DNA of 12,526 bases from an uncultured Actinomycetes bacterium (lineage in GTDB: Bacteria > Actinomycetota > Acidimicrobiia > IMCC26256 > PALSA-555), in the NCBI GenBank assembly GCA_937927875.1, contig CALEYV010000070.1, forward strand, positions 1 through 12,526, read 5' to 3'. Position numbers and translations under genes: made by a program. This document shows, piece by piece, positions 1 through 6,590 of the stretch; within the stretch, counting starts at the first letter, position 1; each line of letters begins with the position of its first letter. Under the pieces are notes generated by a model. The model did no database searches and was not told the origin of the DNA. It saw nothing but the letters and a program-made list of their open reading frames with translations.

Positions 1-1058
1 ACGGCATCTCCACCTATCCCGGCCCCATGGACACCCCTCCGGGGTTCTCGGGCGCCGGGGTCACCGACGTCCAAGAAGCGCTGCGGCTCAACCTGAGCTG
101 GTACGGCGGCGGCCTGGAGCTCCCCAGCCAGCTCGGAGCGGTCATCAACGCGGTCCTCGCGGTCTCGTCCGGGCTCGCGCGTCACGTGGTGTGCTTCCGC
201 ACCGTGTACGAGGGCAGCGCCCAAGGCACGAAGGGACGGGCGTCGACCATGCCCGGCGGCGGCGGCCGCGGCGGCGGGTTCCGCGCCTCGGGGTTCATGG
301 AGTGGCTGCTGCCGTACTCGGCGCCGTCGGCCGCGACGTGGATCGCGATGATCGGCGCCCGCCACTTCCACGAGTACGGCACCACCCGCGCCCAGCTGGC
401 CCAGATCGCGCTCAACGCCCGCAAGAACGCGGCCTTGAACCCGAAGGCGATCTACACCGACCCGATGTCGATGGACGACTACTTCGCGGCCCGCATGATC
501 TCCTGGCCGCTGTGCCTCTTCGACTGCGACGTGCCCTGCGACGGCGGCACCGCCATGATCGTGTCGCGCGCCGACACCGCACCCGACCTGCGCAAGCCGC
601 CGCTGGCGGTCGAGGCGGTCGGCACCGCGCTGCACGGCCGACCGGGGTGGGCCGACTACCCGGACCTGACCACGATGGCCTGCCACGACGCCGGCGCCCA
701 GCTGTGGAGTCGCACCGATCTCAAGCCGACCGACGTGCAGCTGGCCGAGATGTACGACGGCTTCTCGTTCATCACCATGTGCTGGCTGGAGGCGATGCGG
801 TTCTGCGGCAAGGGGGAGTCGGGGCCGTTCGTCGAGGGCGGCGAGCGCATCGCCCGCGACGGGCTGCTGCCGCTCAACACCCACGGCGGGCAGCTGTCGG
901 CGGGTCGCCTCCACGGCTTCGGGTTCCTGCACGAGGCCTGCGTGCAGCTCTGGGGGGAGGCCGGCGAGCGCCAGGTGCCGGGCGAGCCCGAGGTGGGCGT
1001 GGCCTGCGCCGGCGGGGGTCCGCTCGGCGGCACCATCCTGCTCACGCGCTCGCGCTGA
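1..1058 (+). CDS. Thiolase-like lipid-transfer protein (Ltp2-type), 5'-truncated by window edge
   Basis: The frame is open from base 3 (GISTYPGP precedes the first in-window Met at 27), so the true start lies upstream; about 351 codons are present. Numbering from the Met at 27, the C-terminal half is typical of thiolase-fold lipid-transfer proteins: AEMYDGFSF (Tyr243), FCGKGESGPFV (259-269), NTHGGQL (His286), LHGFG (His296) and CAGGG (Cys327). The canonical nucleophilic cysteine of the CxSG motif is replaced by Val46 (VSSG, 46-49), so classical thiolytic chemistry is unlikely. From family knowledge, Ltp2 of steroid side-chain degradation also lacks this cysteine and works as a retro-aldolase with a DUF35 partner. 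Such a partner may lie upstream but is not visible. A Gly-rich loop (77-84) is unusual. The 3' end overlaps the convergent acyl-CoA dehydrogenase gene by 17 nt. Family assignment is firm; the reaction is inferred. Confidence 0.9.
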   Translation, partial: GISTYPGPMDTPPGFSGAGVTDVQEALRLNLSWYGGGLELPSQLGAVINAVLAVSSGLARHVVCFRTVYEGSAQGTKGRASTMPGGGGRGGGFRASGFMEWLLPYSAPSAATWIAMIGARHFHEYGTTRAQLAQIALNARKNAALNPKAIYTDPMSMDDYFAARMISWPLCLFDCDVPCDGGTAMIVSRADTAPDLRKPPLAVEAVGTALHGRPGWADYPDLTTMACHDAGAQLWSRTDLKPTDVQLAEMYDGFSFITMCWLEAMRFCGKGESGPFVEGGERIARDGLLPLNTHGGQLSAGRLHGFGFLHEACVQLWGEAGERQVPGEPEVGVACAGGGPLGGTILLTRSR

Positions 1059-2169
1059 CGTCCCCGTCGTCGAGCAGCAGCGCGGCGAGCTCGGCCAGCT
1101 GGTCGACGCTGCCGCCCGCGGTGCGCTGGAGGGTCAGCAGCCGCTTATAGAAGAGGTGGGCGTCGTGCTCCCAGGTGAAGCCGATCCCGCCGTGGACCTG
1201 GATCGTCGCCGCGCCCACCTCGGCCAGCTCGTCGGCGGCGAAGGCGAGCGCCATCGTCGCCGCCCGGTGGGCCTCGGCGGGGCCGGCCGCGTCGGCGGCC
1301 CAGCACGCGTAGTACCCGGCCGCCCGGGCCATCTCGACCGCCCGCAGCATGTCGGCGCAGAGGTGCTGGACGGCCTGGAAGCTGCCGATCGGCGCACCGA
1401 ACTGACGGCGGGCCTTCGCGTACTCGACCGACAGCTCGAGGGCGCGGCCGGCCGCCCCGATCCCGTCGACGACCGCGCCGGCCGCGACCCGGTCGAGCGT
1501 CCGCGCCACCGCGGCCGCGGCGTCACCGCCTCCGACGCCCCGCCCGGGCGCGTCGTCGAGCGTCACGGTGGCCTCGGCCCGGGAGCCGTCGACGGTCGGG
1601 GTGTGGGTGACCTCGGCGTCGGCGGCGTCGACGGCCAGGACGGCGAGCCCGTCGTCGGTGCCGGCGACCACCAGCAGCACGTCGGCGCCCGGGCCGCCGT
1701 CGACGTGGGCCTTGGTCCCGGTCACCGCGAACTCGGCGCCGCGGCGCTCGGCTCTCGTCGCCGGCGCCCGCCAGGCGGCGCGCCGCTCCGGCTCGTAGGC
1801 GGCGACGGCGCCGCGGCGCTCGCCGGTCGCCAGCCCGGCCAGCGCGGGGGAGGACGACCAGCCGTCGAGGTCGTTCACCAGGCCGACCGCGCCGACCGCG
1901 GTGGCCAGGTACGGGCACGGGCAGACGGCGCGCCCCATCTCCTCCAGCACGACCGCGGCGTCGACCATGCCCATGCCGGCACCGCCGACGGCATCGGGCG
2001 CGAGCAGCCCGACGACACCGAGCTCGACGAGCCCCCGCCAGAGGTCGTCGCCGCACGCGTCCGCGTCGCCGTAGTGAGCGCGCAGCGATTCGAGCGGCGC
2101 CCGGGCGGCGAGGACGCGCCGCACCGTGTCCCGCAGCTCGTCCTGCTCGGCCGTGAACTCGAAGTCCAC
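1042..2169 (-). CDS. Acyl-CoA dehydrogenase family protein, short FadE-like subunit
   Basis: A 375-residue flavoprotein expected to catalyse or support alpha,beta-dehydrogenation of an acyl-CoA. The N-terminal helical domain starts FEFTAEQDELRDTVRRVL. The C-terminal domain has the FAD-binding RRQFGAPIGSFQAVQH (254-269) and QVHGGIGFTWEHDAHLF (324-340). The middle beta-domain is divergent and lacks the usual SEPxAGSD motif. The protein ends without a YEGT-type segment, so the classical catalytic Glu is absent; Asp226 (TLDR) sits about where isovaleryl-CoA dehydrogenase places its Glu. Such subunits often act in alpha2beta2 pairs with a second dehydrogenase, and the divergent gene at 2256 is the obvious partner (inference). 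The start is GTG at 2169, chosen because GAAGGTGGAG lies 6 nt upstream. It is transcribed away from the second dehydrogenase and its end overlaps the thiolase-like gene. Confidence 0.93.
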   Translation of the reverse strand: MDFEFTAEQDELRDTVRRVLAARAPLESLRAHYGDADACGDDLWRGLVELGVVGLLAPDAVGGAGMGMVDAAVVLEEMGRAVCPCPYLATAVGAVGLVNDLDGWSSSPALAGLATGERRGAVAAYEPERRAAWRAPATRAERRGAEFAVTGTKAHVDGGPGADVLLVVAGTDDGLAVLAVDAADAEVTHTPTVDGSRAEATVTLDDAPGRGVGGGDAAAAVARTLDRVAAGAVVDGIGAAGRALELSVEYAKARRQFGAPIGSFQAVQHLCADMLRAVEMARAAGYYACWAADAAGPAEAHRAATMALAFAADELAEVGAATIQVHGGIGFTWEHDAHLFYKRLLTLQRTAGGSVDQLAELAALLLDDGDVSASA

Positions 2170-2215
2170 CTCGACTCCACCTTCTGACGACGGCGCGCGT
2201 GACGGCGCCGCCGGG

Positions 2216-2221
2216 ACGGTA
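2216..2221 (-). promoter_or_regulatory. Candidate -10 box (TACCGT) for the minus-strand acyl-CoA dehydrogenase
   Basis: Read on the minus strand, TACCGT fits the actinobacterial TANNNT -10 consensus. It would give a leader of roughly 40 nt carrying the GAAGGTGGAG ribosome-binding site. No convincing -35 is visible. In GC-rich DNA one such hexamer in an 86-nt intergenic gap can occur by chance. Confidence 0.3.
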
Positions 2222-2241
2222 GCGCCGGCTCGCCGAGGCGG

Positions 2242-2247
2242 TAGCGT
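2242..2247 (+). promoter_or_regulatory. Candidate -10 box (TAGCGT) for a leaderless acyl-CoA dehydrogenase mRNA
   Basis: TAGCGT lies exactly 8 nt before the ATG at 2256, and no Shine-Dalgarno sequence precedes that ATG at a useful distance. The same geometry recurs at 4189, 6544 and 9103. This places the transcription start at or next to the start codon. The box is embedded in the second copy of a CGGTAGCG direct repeat (2217-2224 and 2239-2246), so a regulator could overlap it. Confidence 0.5.
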
Positions 2248-2255
2248 CCGGATCG

Positions 2256-3455
2256 ATGCGACTCCGGTACGGCGACGCCGAGGAGCGGTTCCGGGAGGAG
2301 CTCGTGACCTGGCTGGCGGCGAACGCGCCGTCCCGCGAGACCCTGCTCACCCGGAAGCGGTCGAGCGCCGACCTGCAGCCGTGGTCCCGCGAGTGGCAGC
2401 GCAAGCTCTTCGACGCCGGCTGGCTCGTCCCCGGCTGGCCGCCCGAGCTGGGGGGTCGGAACGCGTCGCCCGGTGAGCAGATGATCTACTTCGAGGAGAT
2501 GACGCGGCGGGAGATCCCGCGCAGCCTCAACCCGCAAGGGCTCGGGATCATCGCCCCCTCGCTGCGTGACGCCGGCACGCCCGAACAGCAGGAGCGGTGG
2601 CTGCTCCCGACGCTGCGGGCCGACATCGCCTGGTGCCTCGGGATGAGCGAGCCCGGTGCCGGCAGCGACCTGGCGAGCCTCTCGACCCGGGCGACGCTGG
2701 ACGGCGACCACTTCGTCGTGAACGGCCAGAAGGTGTGGACCTCGGGCGCCCACGACGCCGACTGGTGCATGTGCTTCGTGCGCACGAATCCCGACGTCCC
2801 GAAGCACCAGGGCATCAGCGTCCTCATCATCGACATGGGCTCGCCCGGCGTCGAGGCTCGCCCGTTCGCCGAGCTGACCGAGCCGGACTACCTCGACTTC
2901 AACGAGGTGTTCTTCACCGACGTCGTCGTCCCCGCCGGGCACCTCCTCGGGGAGCTCGACCAGGGCTGGGCCCTGACCCAGGCGTCGCTCGGGCACGAGC
3001 GGGCCATGCTGTGGATCGACTACGCGTACGACATCCAGCACGCGGAGCGGGCGCTGATCGACCTCGCCGACCAGCCCGGGCCCGACGGCGCGCCGCTGCG
3101 CGACGACGCCCGCTTCCGCGACGACGTGGCCCGGTTCCACGTCGATTCGGAGGCGCTGCTGCTCATGGGCTACCGCGGCTTCTCGAAGTTCATGCGAGGC
3201 CGGGCCGCGCCCGAGCATTCGCTCCTCAAGCTCTACGGCAGCGAGACCCTCCAGGACCTGCTGCTGACCGCCAGCGAGTGGCAGGGCCCGACCGGCGTCG
3301 ACCTCGACGTCCTCGGGCCGATGATGTGGCGCCAGGGGGCGTGGATCATCCAGCACCTGCGCTCATTCTCGGGGACGATCCCGGGCGGCACGAGCGAGAT
3401 CCAGCGCAACATCATCGCCGAGCGCGTGCTCGGGCTCCCACGGTCGGGGAGGTAG
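2256..3455 (+). CDS. Acyl-CoA dehydrogenase, FadE29-like with PGGT in place of YEGT
   Basis: A 399-residue full-length flavoprotein predicted to oxidise an acyl-CoA to its 2-enoyl-CoA. Visible features are the N-terminal helical domain, the beta-domain signature LGMSEPGAGSDL (128-139) followed by GQKVWTSGA (157-165), and the C-terminal FSGTIPGGTSEIQRNIIAER (371-390). The usual YEGT catalytic Glu is replaced by Gly (PGGT). Glu248 in LGHERAM sits near the isovaleryl/long-chain dehydrogenase base position and may serve instead (inference). The ATG at 2256 has no Shine-Dalgarno but follows a -10 box by 8 nt, so the mRNA is probably leaderless. Two nt separate its stop from the next gene, forming an operon. 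The divergent short dehydrogenase at 1042-2169 is its likely heteromeric partner. Similarity to the steroid side-chain dehydrogenases is by motif only. Confidence 0.95.
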   Translation: MRLRYGDAEERFREELVTWLAANAPSRETLLTRKRSSADLQPWSREWQRKLFDAGWLVPGWPPELGGRNASPGEQMIYFEEMTRREIPRSLNPQGLGIIAPSLRDAGTPEQQERWLLPTLRADIAWCLGMSEPGAGSDLASLSTRATLDGDHFVVNGQKVWTSGAHDADWCMCFVRTNPDVPKHQGISVLIIDMGSPGVEARPFAELTEPDYLDFNEVFFTDVVVPAGHLLGELDQGWALTQASLGHERAMLWIDYAYDIQHAERALIDLADQPGPDGAPLRDDARFRDDVARFHVDSEALLLMGYRGFSKFMRGRAAPEHSLLKLYGSETLQDLLLTASEWQGPTGVDLDVLGPMMWRQGAWIIQHLRSFSGTIPGGTSEIQRNIIAERVLGLPRSGR

Positions 3456-3457
3456 TC

Positions 3458-4150
3458 ATGACCGACGAGCAGCTCACCGCCGGCGACGTCGCCCGCATGC
3501 GAACGCCGCTCTGGGAGCAGGCCAAGAACGCGATCGCGCAGGGCCGACCGGGGGAGGCGGCGGCGCTCATCGACCGGGCCGTCGAGCAGTGGAGCGGGCT
3601 GAAGGACTACTCGATCAACTGGATCACGTCGCTGCTCACGTTCATCGGGGAGGAGATGGGGGAGGAGGCGGTCGAGCGGGCCCTGCGCAAGACGGGCGAG
3701 GAGTTCGTGCGGCCTCGTCGCGCCAGCGGCACCGAGTGGGGGTCGCTGCCGGCGTCGGCCCGAGCCAAGGTCATCGCCCGGGCCATGCTCGCCAACATGG
3801 GGGCGGTAGACGTGGCCGAGGACGACGAGAAGATCGTCCTGTCGTTCCGGTGCGGGAGCGGCGGGAAGCTCATCGACGACGGGCGGTACGAGGGCGAGCA
3901 CGCCTACCTGCGGCTCCGCGAGCAGGGGCCGCGCACGCTCATGCGCGACGAGCTGTGGGTCTACTGCGCGCACTGCTCGGTGAACAACGAGATGCAACCG
4001 GTCGAGTGGGGCGGGACGCCGACGAGCGTCGAGTACCCGCCGGAACGACCCGGCGAGCCCTGCGTGCACCACATCTACAAGGACGTCACGAAGCTTCCGG
4101 CCGCGGCCTACGAGCGCATCGGCAAGCGCGCGCCCGACGCCGAGGGATGA
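3458..4150 (+). CDS. Unrecognised Cys/His-rich cytoplasmic protein in operon with acyl-CoA dehydrogenase
   Basis: A 230-residue protein that I do not recognise. The ATG at 3458 starts 2 nt after the upstream stop and has a strong GGGGAGG ribosome-binding site 5 nt before it, so it is translated from the same mRNA as the dehydrogenase. The N-terminal half (about 1-115) is predicted mostly helical and acidic, with GEEMGEEAVERALRKTGEEF (64-83). The C-terminal half has a Cys/His set that could bind metal or act catalytically: Cys132 (FRCGSGGKL), Cys170 and Cys173 (YCAHCS) with His172 between them, and Cys202, His204 and His205 (PCVHHIYK). No signal peptide or membrane segment is seen. Context suggests a role in the same acyl-CoA pathway, either as a ligand-binding or small enzymatic subunit; this is inference only. 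The gene's codon use resembles its neighbours. Confidence 0.9.
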   Translation: MTDEQLTAGDVARMRTPLWEQAKNAIAQGRPGEAAALIDRAVEQWSGLKDYSINWITSLLTFIGEEMGEEAVERALRKTGEEFVRPRRASGTEWGSLPASARAKVIARAMLANMGAVDVAEDDEKIVLSFRCGSGGKLIDDGRYEGEHAYLRLREQGPRTLMRDELWVYCAHCSVNNEMQPVEWGGTPTSVEYPPERPGEPCVHHIYKDVTKLPAAAYERIGKRAPDAEG

Positions 4151-4188
4151 CCGCACCGGCGCGACGGAGCGGCCACGGAGGCGCTGGA

Positions 4189-4194
4189 TAGGCT
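4189..4194 (+). promoter_or_regulatory. Candidate -10 box (TAGGCT) for the leaderless exported-protein gene
   Basis: TAGGCT lies exactly 8 nt upstream of the GTG at 4203, matching the spacing at 2242, 6544 and 9103. A GGAGG sequence further upstream (about 4177) is too distant from the GTG to act as its ribosome-binding site, which supports leaderless initiation. No -35 is recognisable. Confidence 0.5.
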
Positions 4195-4202
4195 CCCGGG
4201 CC

Positions 4203-4769
4203 GTGCGCTGGGCTCACCGTGGTGTCGCGGGGCTGACCGCGATCGCCGTCACCGCTGCGATCGCGCTGGGCGCGGGCGCCGCCGGCGCGGCGGGGAAGCC
4301 GACCGGACCGGCGTTCAAGAACGGTGATCCCTGCACCTGGCTGCGCCTCTCGGAGGTCCAGCGGGCCTTCGGCGGACCGATCACCACCAGTCACATCACC
4401 GGCCTCGCCATCGCGTGCGACTTCGTCGCCGGCGCGCCGCTGCAGTCGACCGGGACGCTGCGGGTGACGCTGATCTTCCCCTTCTTCTCGCAGCCCGGCG
4501 AGAGCGGCATCGATGCGCTCGAGGTCAACCGGGCCATCGACGCCGCGAACAGCGTCTCGATCGCCAACGCCAAGGTCGGCAAGGCCGGCTACTTCAATCT
4601 CGACAACTCGACGGTCTACGTGGCGGTGAGCAAGAAGTTCACGGTCGCCTTGCAGTGGACGCCGGCCGGTGCGCCGTCGGCCGGGTCGAAGCTCACGCCG
4701 CCGGTGCAGGCGAAGCTGCTGACGCTGGCGAAGGCCGTCATCAGCCACACGCCGTCGAAGCTGCGCTGA
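4203..4769 (+). CDS. Exported two-cysteine protein, DUF3558-like
   Basis: A 188-residue secreted protein of unknown function. Residues 1-31 form a signal peptide: the positively charged start MRWAHR, a hydrophobic core (about 9-24) and a probable AGAAG cleavage zone. There is no lipobox cysteine, so it is probably released or loosely retained rather than lipidated. The mature part begins with DPCTWLRLSEVQRAFGG (42-58) and has only two cysteines, Cys44 and Cys72 (IACDF), which likely form a disulfide. This layout resembles DUF3558-type actinobacterial exported proteins, where a DPC-(x)-L-(x)-EV motif pairs with a later cysteine; the match is by pattern only. The start is GTG at 4203, probably leaderless. 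It is monocistronic, flanked downstream by a hairpin terminator and a convergent amidohydrolase gene. Confidence 0.85.
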   Translation: MRWAHRGVAGLTAIAVTAAIALGAGAAGAAGKPTGPAFKNGDPCTWLRLSEVQRAFGGPITTSHITGLAIACDFVAGAPLQSTGTLRVTLIFPFFSQPGESGIDALEVNRAIDAANSVSIANAKVGKAGYFNLDNSTVYVAVSKKFTVALQWTPAGAPSAGSKLTPPVQAKLLTLAKAVISHTPSKLR

Positions 4770-4795
4770 GCGTCCCCAGGTGAGGACGCGGTTTT
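4770..4795 (+). terminator. Rho-independent-type terminator after the exported-protein gene
   Basis: GCGTCC (4770-4775) pairs perfectly with GGACGC (4784-4789) around an 8-nt loop and is followed by GGTTTT. It begins immediately after the TGA at 4767-4769. The T-run exists only on the plus strand, so it should act on the exported-protein transcript and not on the convergent amidohydrolase. The stem is only 6 bp and the T-run short, so efficiency is uncertain. Confidence 0.6.
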
Positions 4796-4805
4796 CCGAT
4801 CGGGC

Positions 4806-6470
4806 CTAGCCGCGCAGCACCCGGCCCGGGCGCGACTCGACGCCCTCGGGCACCGGCTCCCCGTCGACGCGGATCGGCGTGCCGTTCACGACCACGTGGG
4901 TGACGCCGACGGGCGCGTCCGCCACCAGCCGCTCACCGTCGGCCGGGAAGTCCCGGATGCGGCGCAGGCCGCCCGGGGCGACGGTGTCCGGATCGAACAC
5001 GGTCACGTCGGCGGCCCGTCCCGGCTCCAGCACGCCGCGGTCGGTGAACCCGAACACGCCGGCCGGCTCGCCGGTGAGCTTGTGCACGCCGGCCTCGAGG
5101 CTCAGCGCGCCGCGGTCGCGCACCCAGTTGCCGAGCAGGTCGGTGGGGAGACAGGCGTCGCAGAGCTGACTGACGTGGGCGCCGGCGTCCGAGAGGCCGA
5201 TGAGCATCCCCTCCTCGCCGAGGAGCTTGGCGATCATCTCCTCGTCATCGTTGGCGAGGACGGTCCGGACCCGGGTCGTGAGGTCCTCGGCGACCGCCAG
5301 CTCGAGGATGGCGTCGAGCGGGTCGACGCCCTGCTCCTCGGCGAGCCCGGCGACGCTTCTTCCCTCGAGCTCGGGGTGGTCTCGGCTCTCGGCGATCGTC
5401 ACCGTGTCCCAGCGGGGGCGGAAGACGCGGCCGCTGCCGAGCTCCTCCTGGGCGGCGCGACGCCACGCCGGGTCGCGGTAGGCGGCCAGCCGCTGCTCGC
5501 GGGGCCGGTCCATCAAGGCCTTGAACGAGGGCACCAGGTTGAAGGTGAACGGCTCGGCGAGCGTCATCTGGAACGTGAGCGGACGGCACGTGATCTGCGG
5601 CCACACGTCGGCGCCCGCGGCCCGGCGCTCGGCGTTCAGCTCCGCCATCTTCGGCGCGAACGGGGAGCCCTGCACGGTCAGCAGCGCCGTCCACGTGAAC
5701 GGGCGCTGCACCTTCTCCTGGAGGTCGTAGACGTCGACGTGGCGAATCCGCTCCCCGGGGGTCAGCTCGGCGACGCCCCGGCCGACGTCGCGCAGCGGCA
5801 TCAGCAGCGCCTCGAGCTCGCCGAGCCCGGCCAGCCGCGACGGGACGGGCCGTCCCGAGTCGCCGGAGTGGGTCGGCGCGGAGCTGGTCGCGAATCCGGC
5901 CGCGCCCCCCGCGACCGAGTCGCGCACCACGTCGGCCATGCGGGCCAGCTCGTCGTCGGTCGGCTGCTCGCGGTCGTACCCCTCGTCGCCCATCACGAAC
6001 AGCCGCACCGCGGTGTGACCGACGTACGCCGTGAAGTTCAGCCCCACCCCGTGGCGCTCGACCGCGTCCAGGTACTCGGGGAAGGTCTCGAACTCCCACG
6101 GGATCCCGGCCTCGAGCGTCGACAGGCTCATGTCCTCGACGTGCTGGAGGGTCCGGCCGATCAGGGACCGGTGCTCCGGCCGGCAGGGCGCGATCGAGAA
6201 GCCGCAGTTGCCGGCGACGACCGTGGTGACGCCGTGCCACGACGACGGCGTGAGCGCTGGGTCCCAAAAGACCTGGGCGTCGTAGTGGGTGTGGATGTCG
6301 ATGAAGCCGGGTGTGACGACCTGACCGGCGGCGTCGAGCTCGGTGCGGCCCTCGAGGCCCTTCCCGATCTCAGCCACCCGGTCGCCGTCGACGGCCACGT
6401 CGGCCCGCCGGCCCGGCGCGCCGGTCCCGTCGATGACAGTGCCCCCACGGATCACCAGGTCGTGCGCCAT
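4806..6470 (-). CDS. D-aminoacylase-like amidohydrolase (N-acyl-D-amino-acid deacylase family)
   Basis: A 554-residue member of the amidohydrolase superfamily, probably cytoplasmic. Features in order: N-terminal beta-strand domain (LVIRGGTVIDGTG), the metal-binding HTHYDAQ (His60, His62), GNCGFS (Cys89), GHTAVRLFVMG (151-161), ATSSAPTHSG (194-203), GLSDAGAH (Asp428, His432) and the C-terminal return of the beta domain (GRAADVTVFD). The His60-Cys89 spacing of 29 equals that of His67-Cys96 in characterised D-aminoacylase. The segments that normally carry the family's other two zinc histidines (HxR and SHxK) read AELTPG and TALLTVQG here, with no obvious His, so substrate and metal content may differ. 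The ATG at 6470 has a perfect AAGGAGG 7 nt upstream. The gene diverges from the dehydrogenase operon. Hydrolysis of an amide or cyclic amide is inferred. Confidence 0.92.
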   Translation of the reverse strand: MAHDLVIRGGTVIDGTGAPGRRADVAVDGDRVAEIGKGLEGRTELDAAGQVVTPGFIDIHTHYDAQVFWDPALTPSSWHGVTTVVAGNCGFSIAPCRPEHRSLIGRTLQHVEDMSLSTLEAGIPWEFETFPEYLDAVERHGVGLNFTAYVGHTAVRLFVMGDEGYDREQPTDDELARMADVVRDSVAGGAAGFATSSAPTHSGDSGRPVPSRLAGLGELEALLMPLRDVGRGVAELTPGERIRHVDVYDLQEKVQRPFTWTALLTVQGSPFAPKMAELNAERRAAGADVWPQITCRPLTFQMTLAEPFTFNLVPSFKALMDRPREQRLAAYRDPAWRRAAQEELGSGRVFRPRWDTVTIAESRDHPELEGRSVAGLAEEQGVDPLDAILELAVAEDLTTRVRTVLANDDEEMIAKLLGEEGMLIGLSDAGAHVSQLCDACLPTDLLGNWVRDRGALSLEAGVHKLTGEPAGVFGFTDRGVLEPGRAADVTVFDPDTVAPGGLRRIRDFPADGERLVADAPVGVTHVVVNGTPIRVDGEPVPEGVESRPGRVLRG

Positions 6471-6543
6471 CGCCCAACCTCCTTGTCGACCCGGCCGCTC
6501 GCGAGCTCGGCGAGGAGAGGATTCCCGGGCGGGACGACCCTAT

Positions 6544-6549
6544 TACGAT
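6544..6549 (+). promoter_or_regulatory. Candidate -10 box (TACGAT) of the dehydrogenase operon
   Basis: TACGAT is the best -10 match in the 116-nt divergent gap between the amidohydrolase and the dehydrogenase. It sits exactly 8 nt before a GTG at 6558, the same spacing as at the other leaderless starts, but that GTG opens a short leader ORF rather than the enzyme. A weak TTCCCG (6522-6527) lies 16 nt upstream as a possible -35. Confidence 0.5.
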
Positions 6550-6557
6550 CCGGCGCC

Positions 6558-6590
6558 GTGACTGGTGTGCGCTCGGGTGCCTCGCGGTGA
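6558..6590 (+). CDS. Candidate 10-codon leaderless leader peptide, coupled to the dehydrogenase
   Basis: GTG at 6558 encodes MTGVRSGASR and ends with TGA at 6588-6590. This overlaps the dehydrogenase GTG at 6587 in a GTGA tetranucleotide. The GTG is 8 nt after a TACGAT -10 box, the geometry of the leaderless genes in this window, whereas the dehydrogenase GTG has no ribosome-binding site. The simplest model is that ribosomes load on the leaderless 5' end, translate the leader and restart on the enzyme. Leaderless short ORFs are known in mycobacteria; I see no run of one amino acid that would suggest classical attenuation. At 10 codons chance is a real alternative. Confidence 0.35.
   Translation: MTGVRSGASR

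Noticed and set aside
254..278. GGC-rich tract in the thiolase-like gene
   Set aside because: It stays in frame and encodes a Gly-rich loop. It is too short and irregular to call a repeat element or sequencing error.
2597..3457. N-terminal extension of the Cys/His protein inside the acyl-CoA dehydrogenase gene
   Set aside because: The extra residues are Arg-rich shadow sequence. ATG 3458 has its own strong ribosome-binding site and sits 2 nt after the upstream stop.
4896..6590. Long open frame (564 codons) on the plus strand opposite the amidohydrolase
   Set aside because: Its composition is Arg/Gly/Val/Leu/Asp-rich with no family motif, as expected for the antisense of a high-GC gene. The minus-strand gene has full amidohydrolase motifs and a perfect Shine-Dalgarno. 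Only its last 10 codons coincide with the candidate leader ORF.
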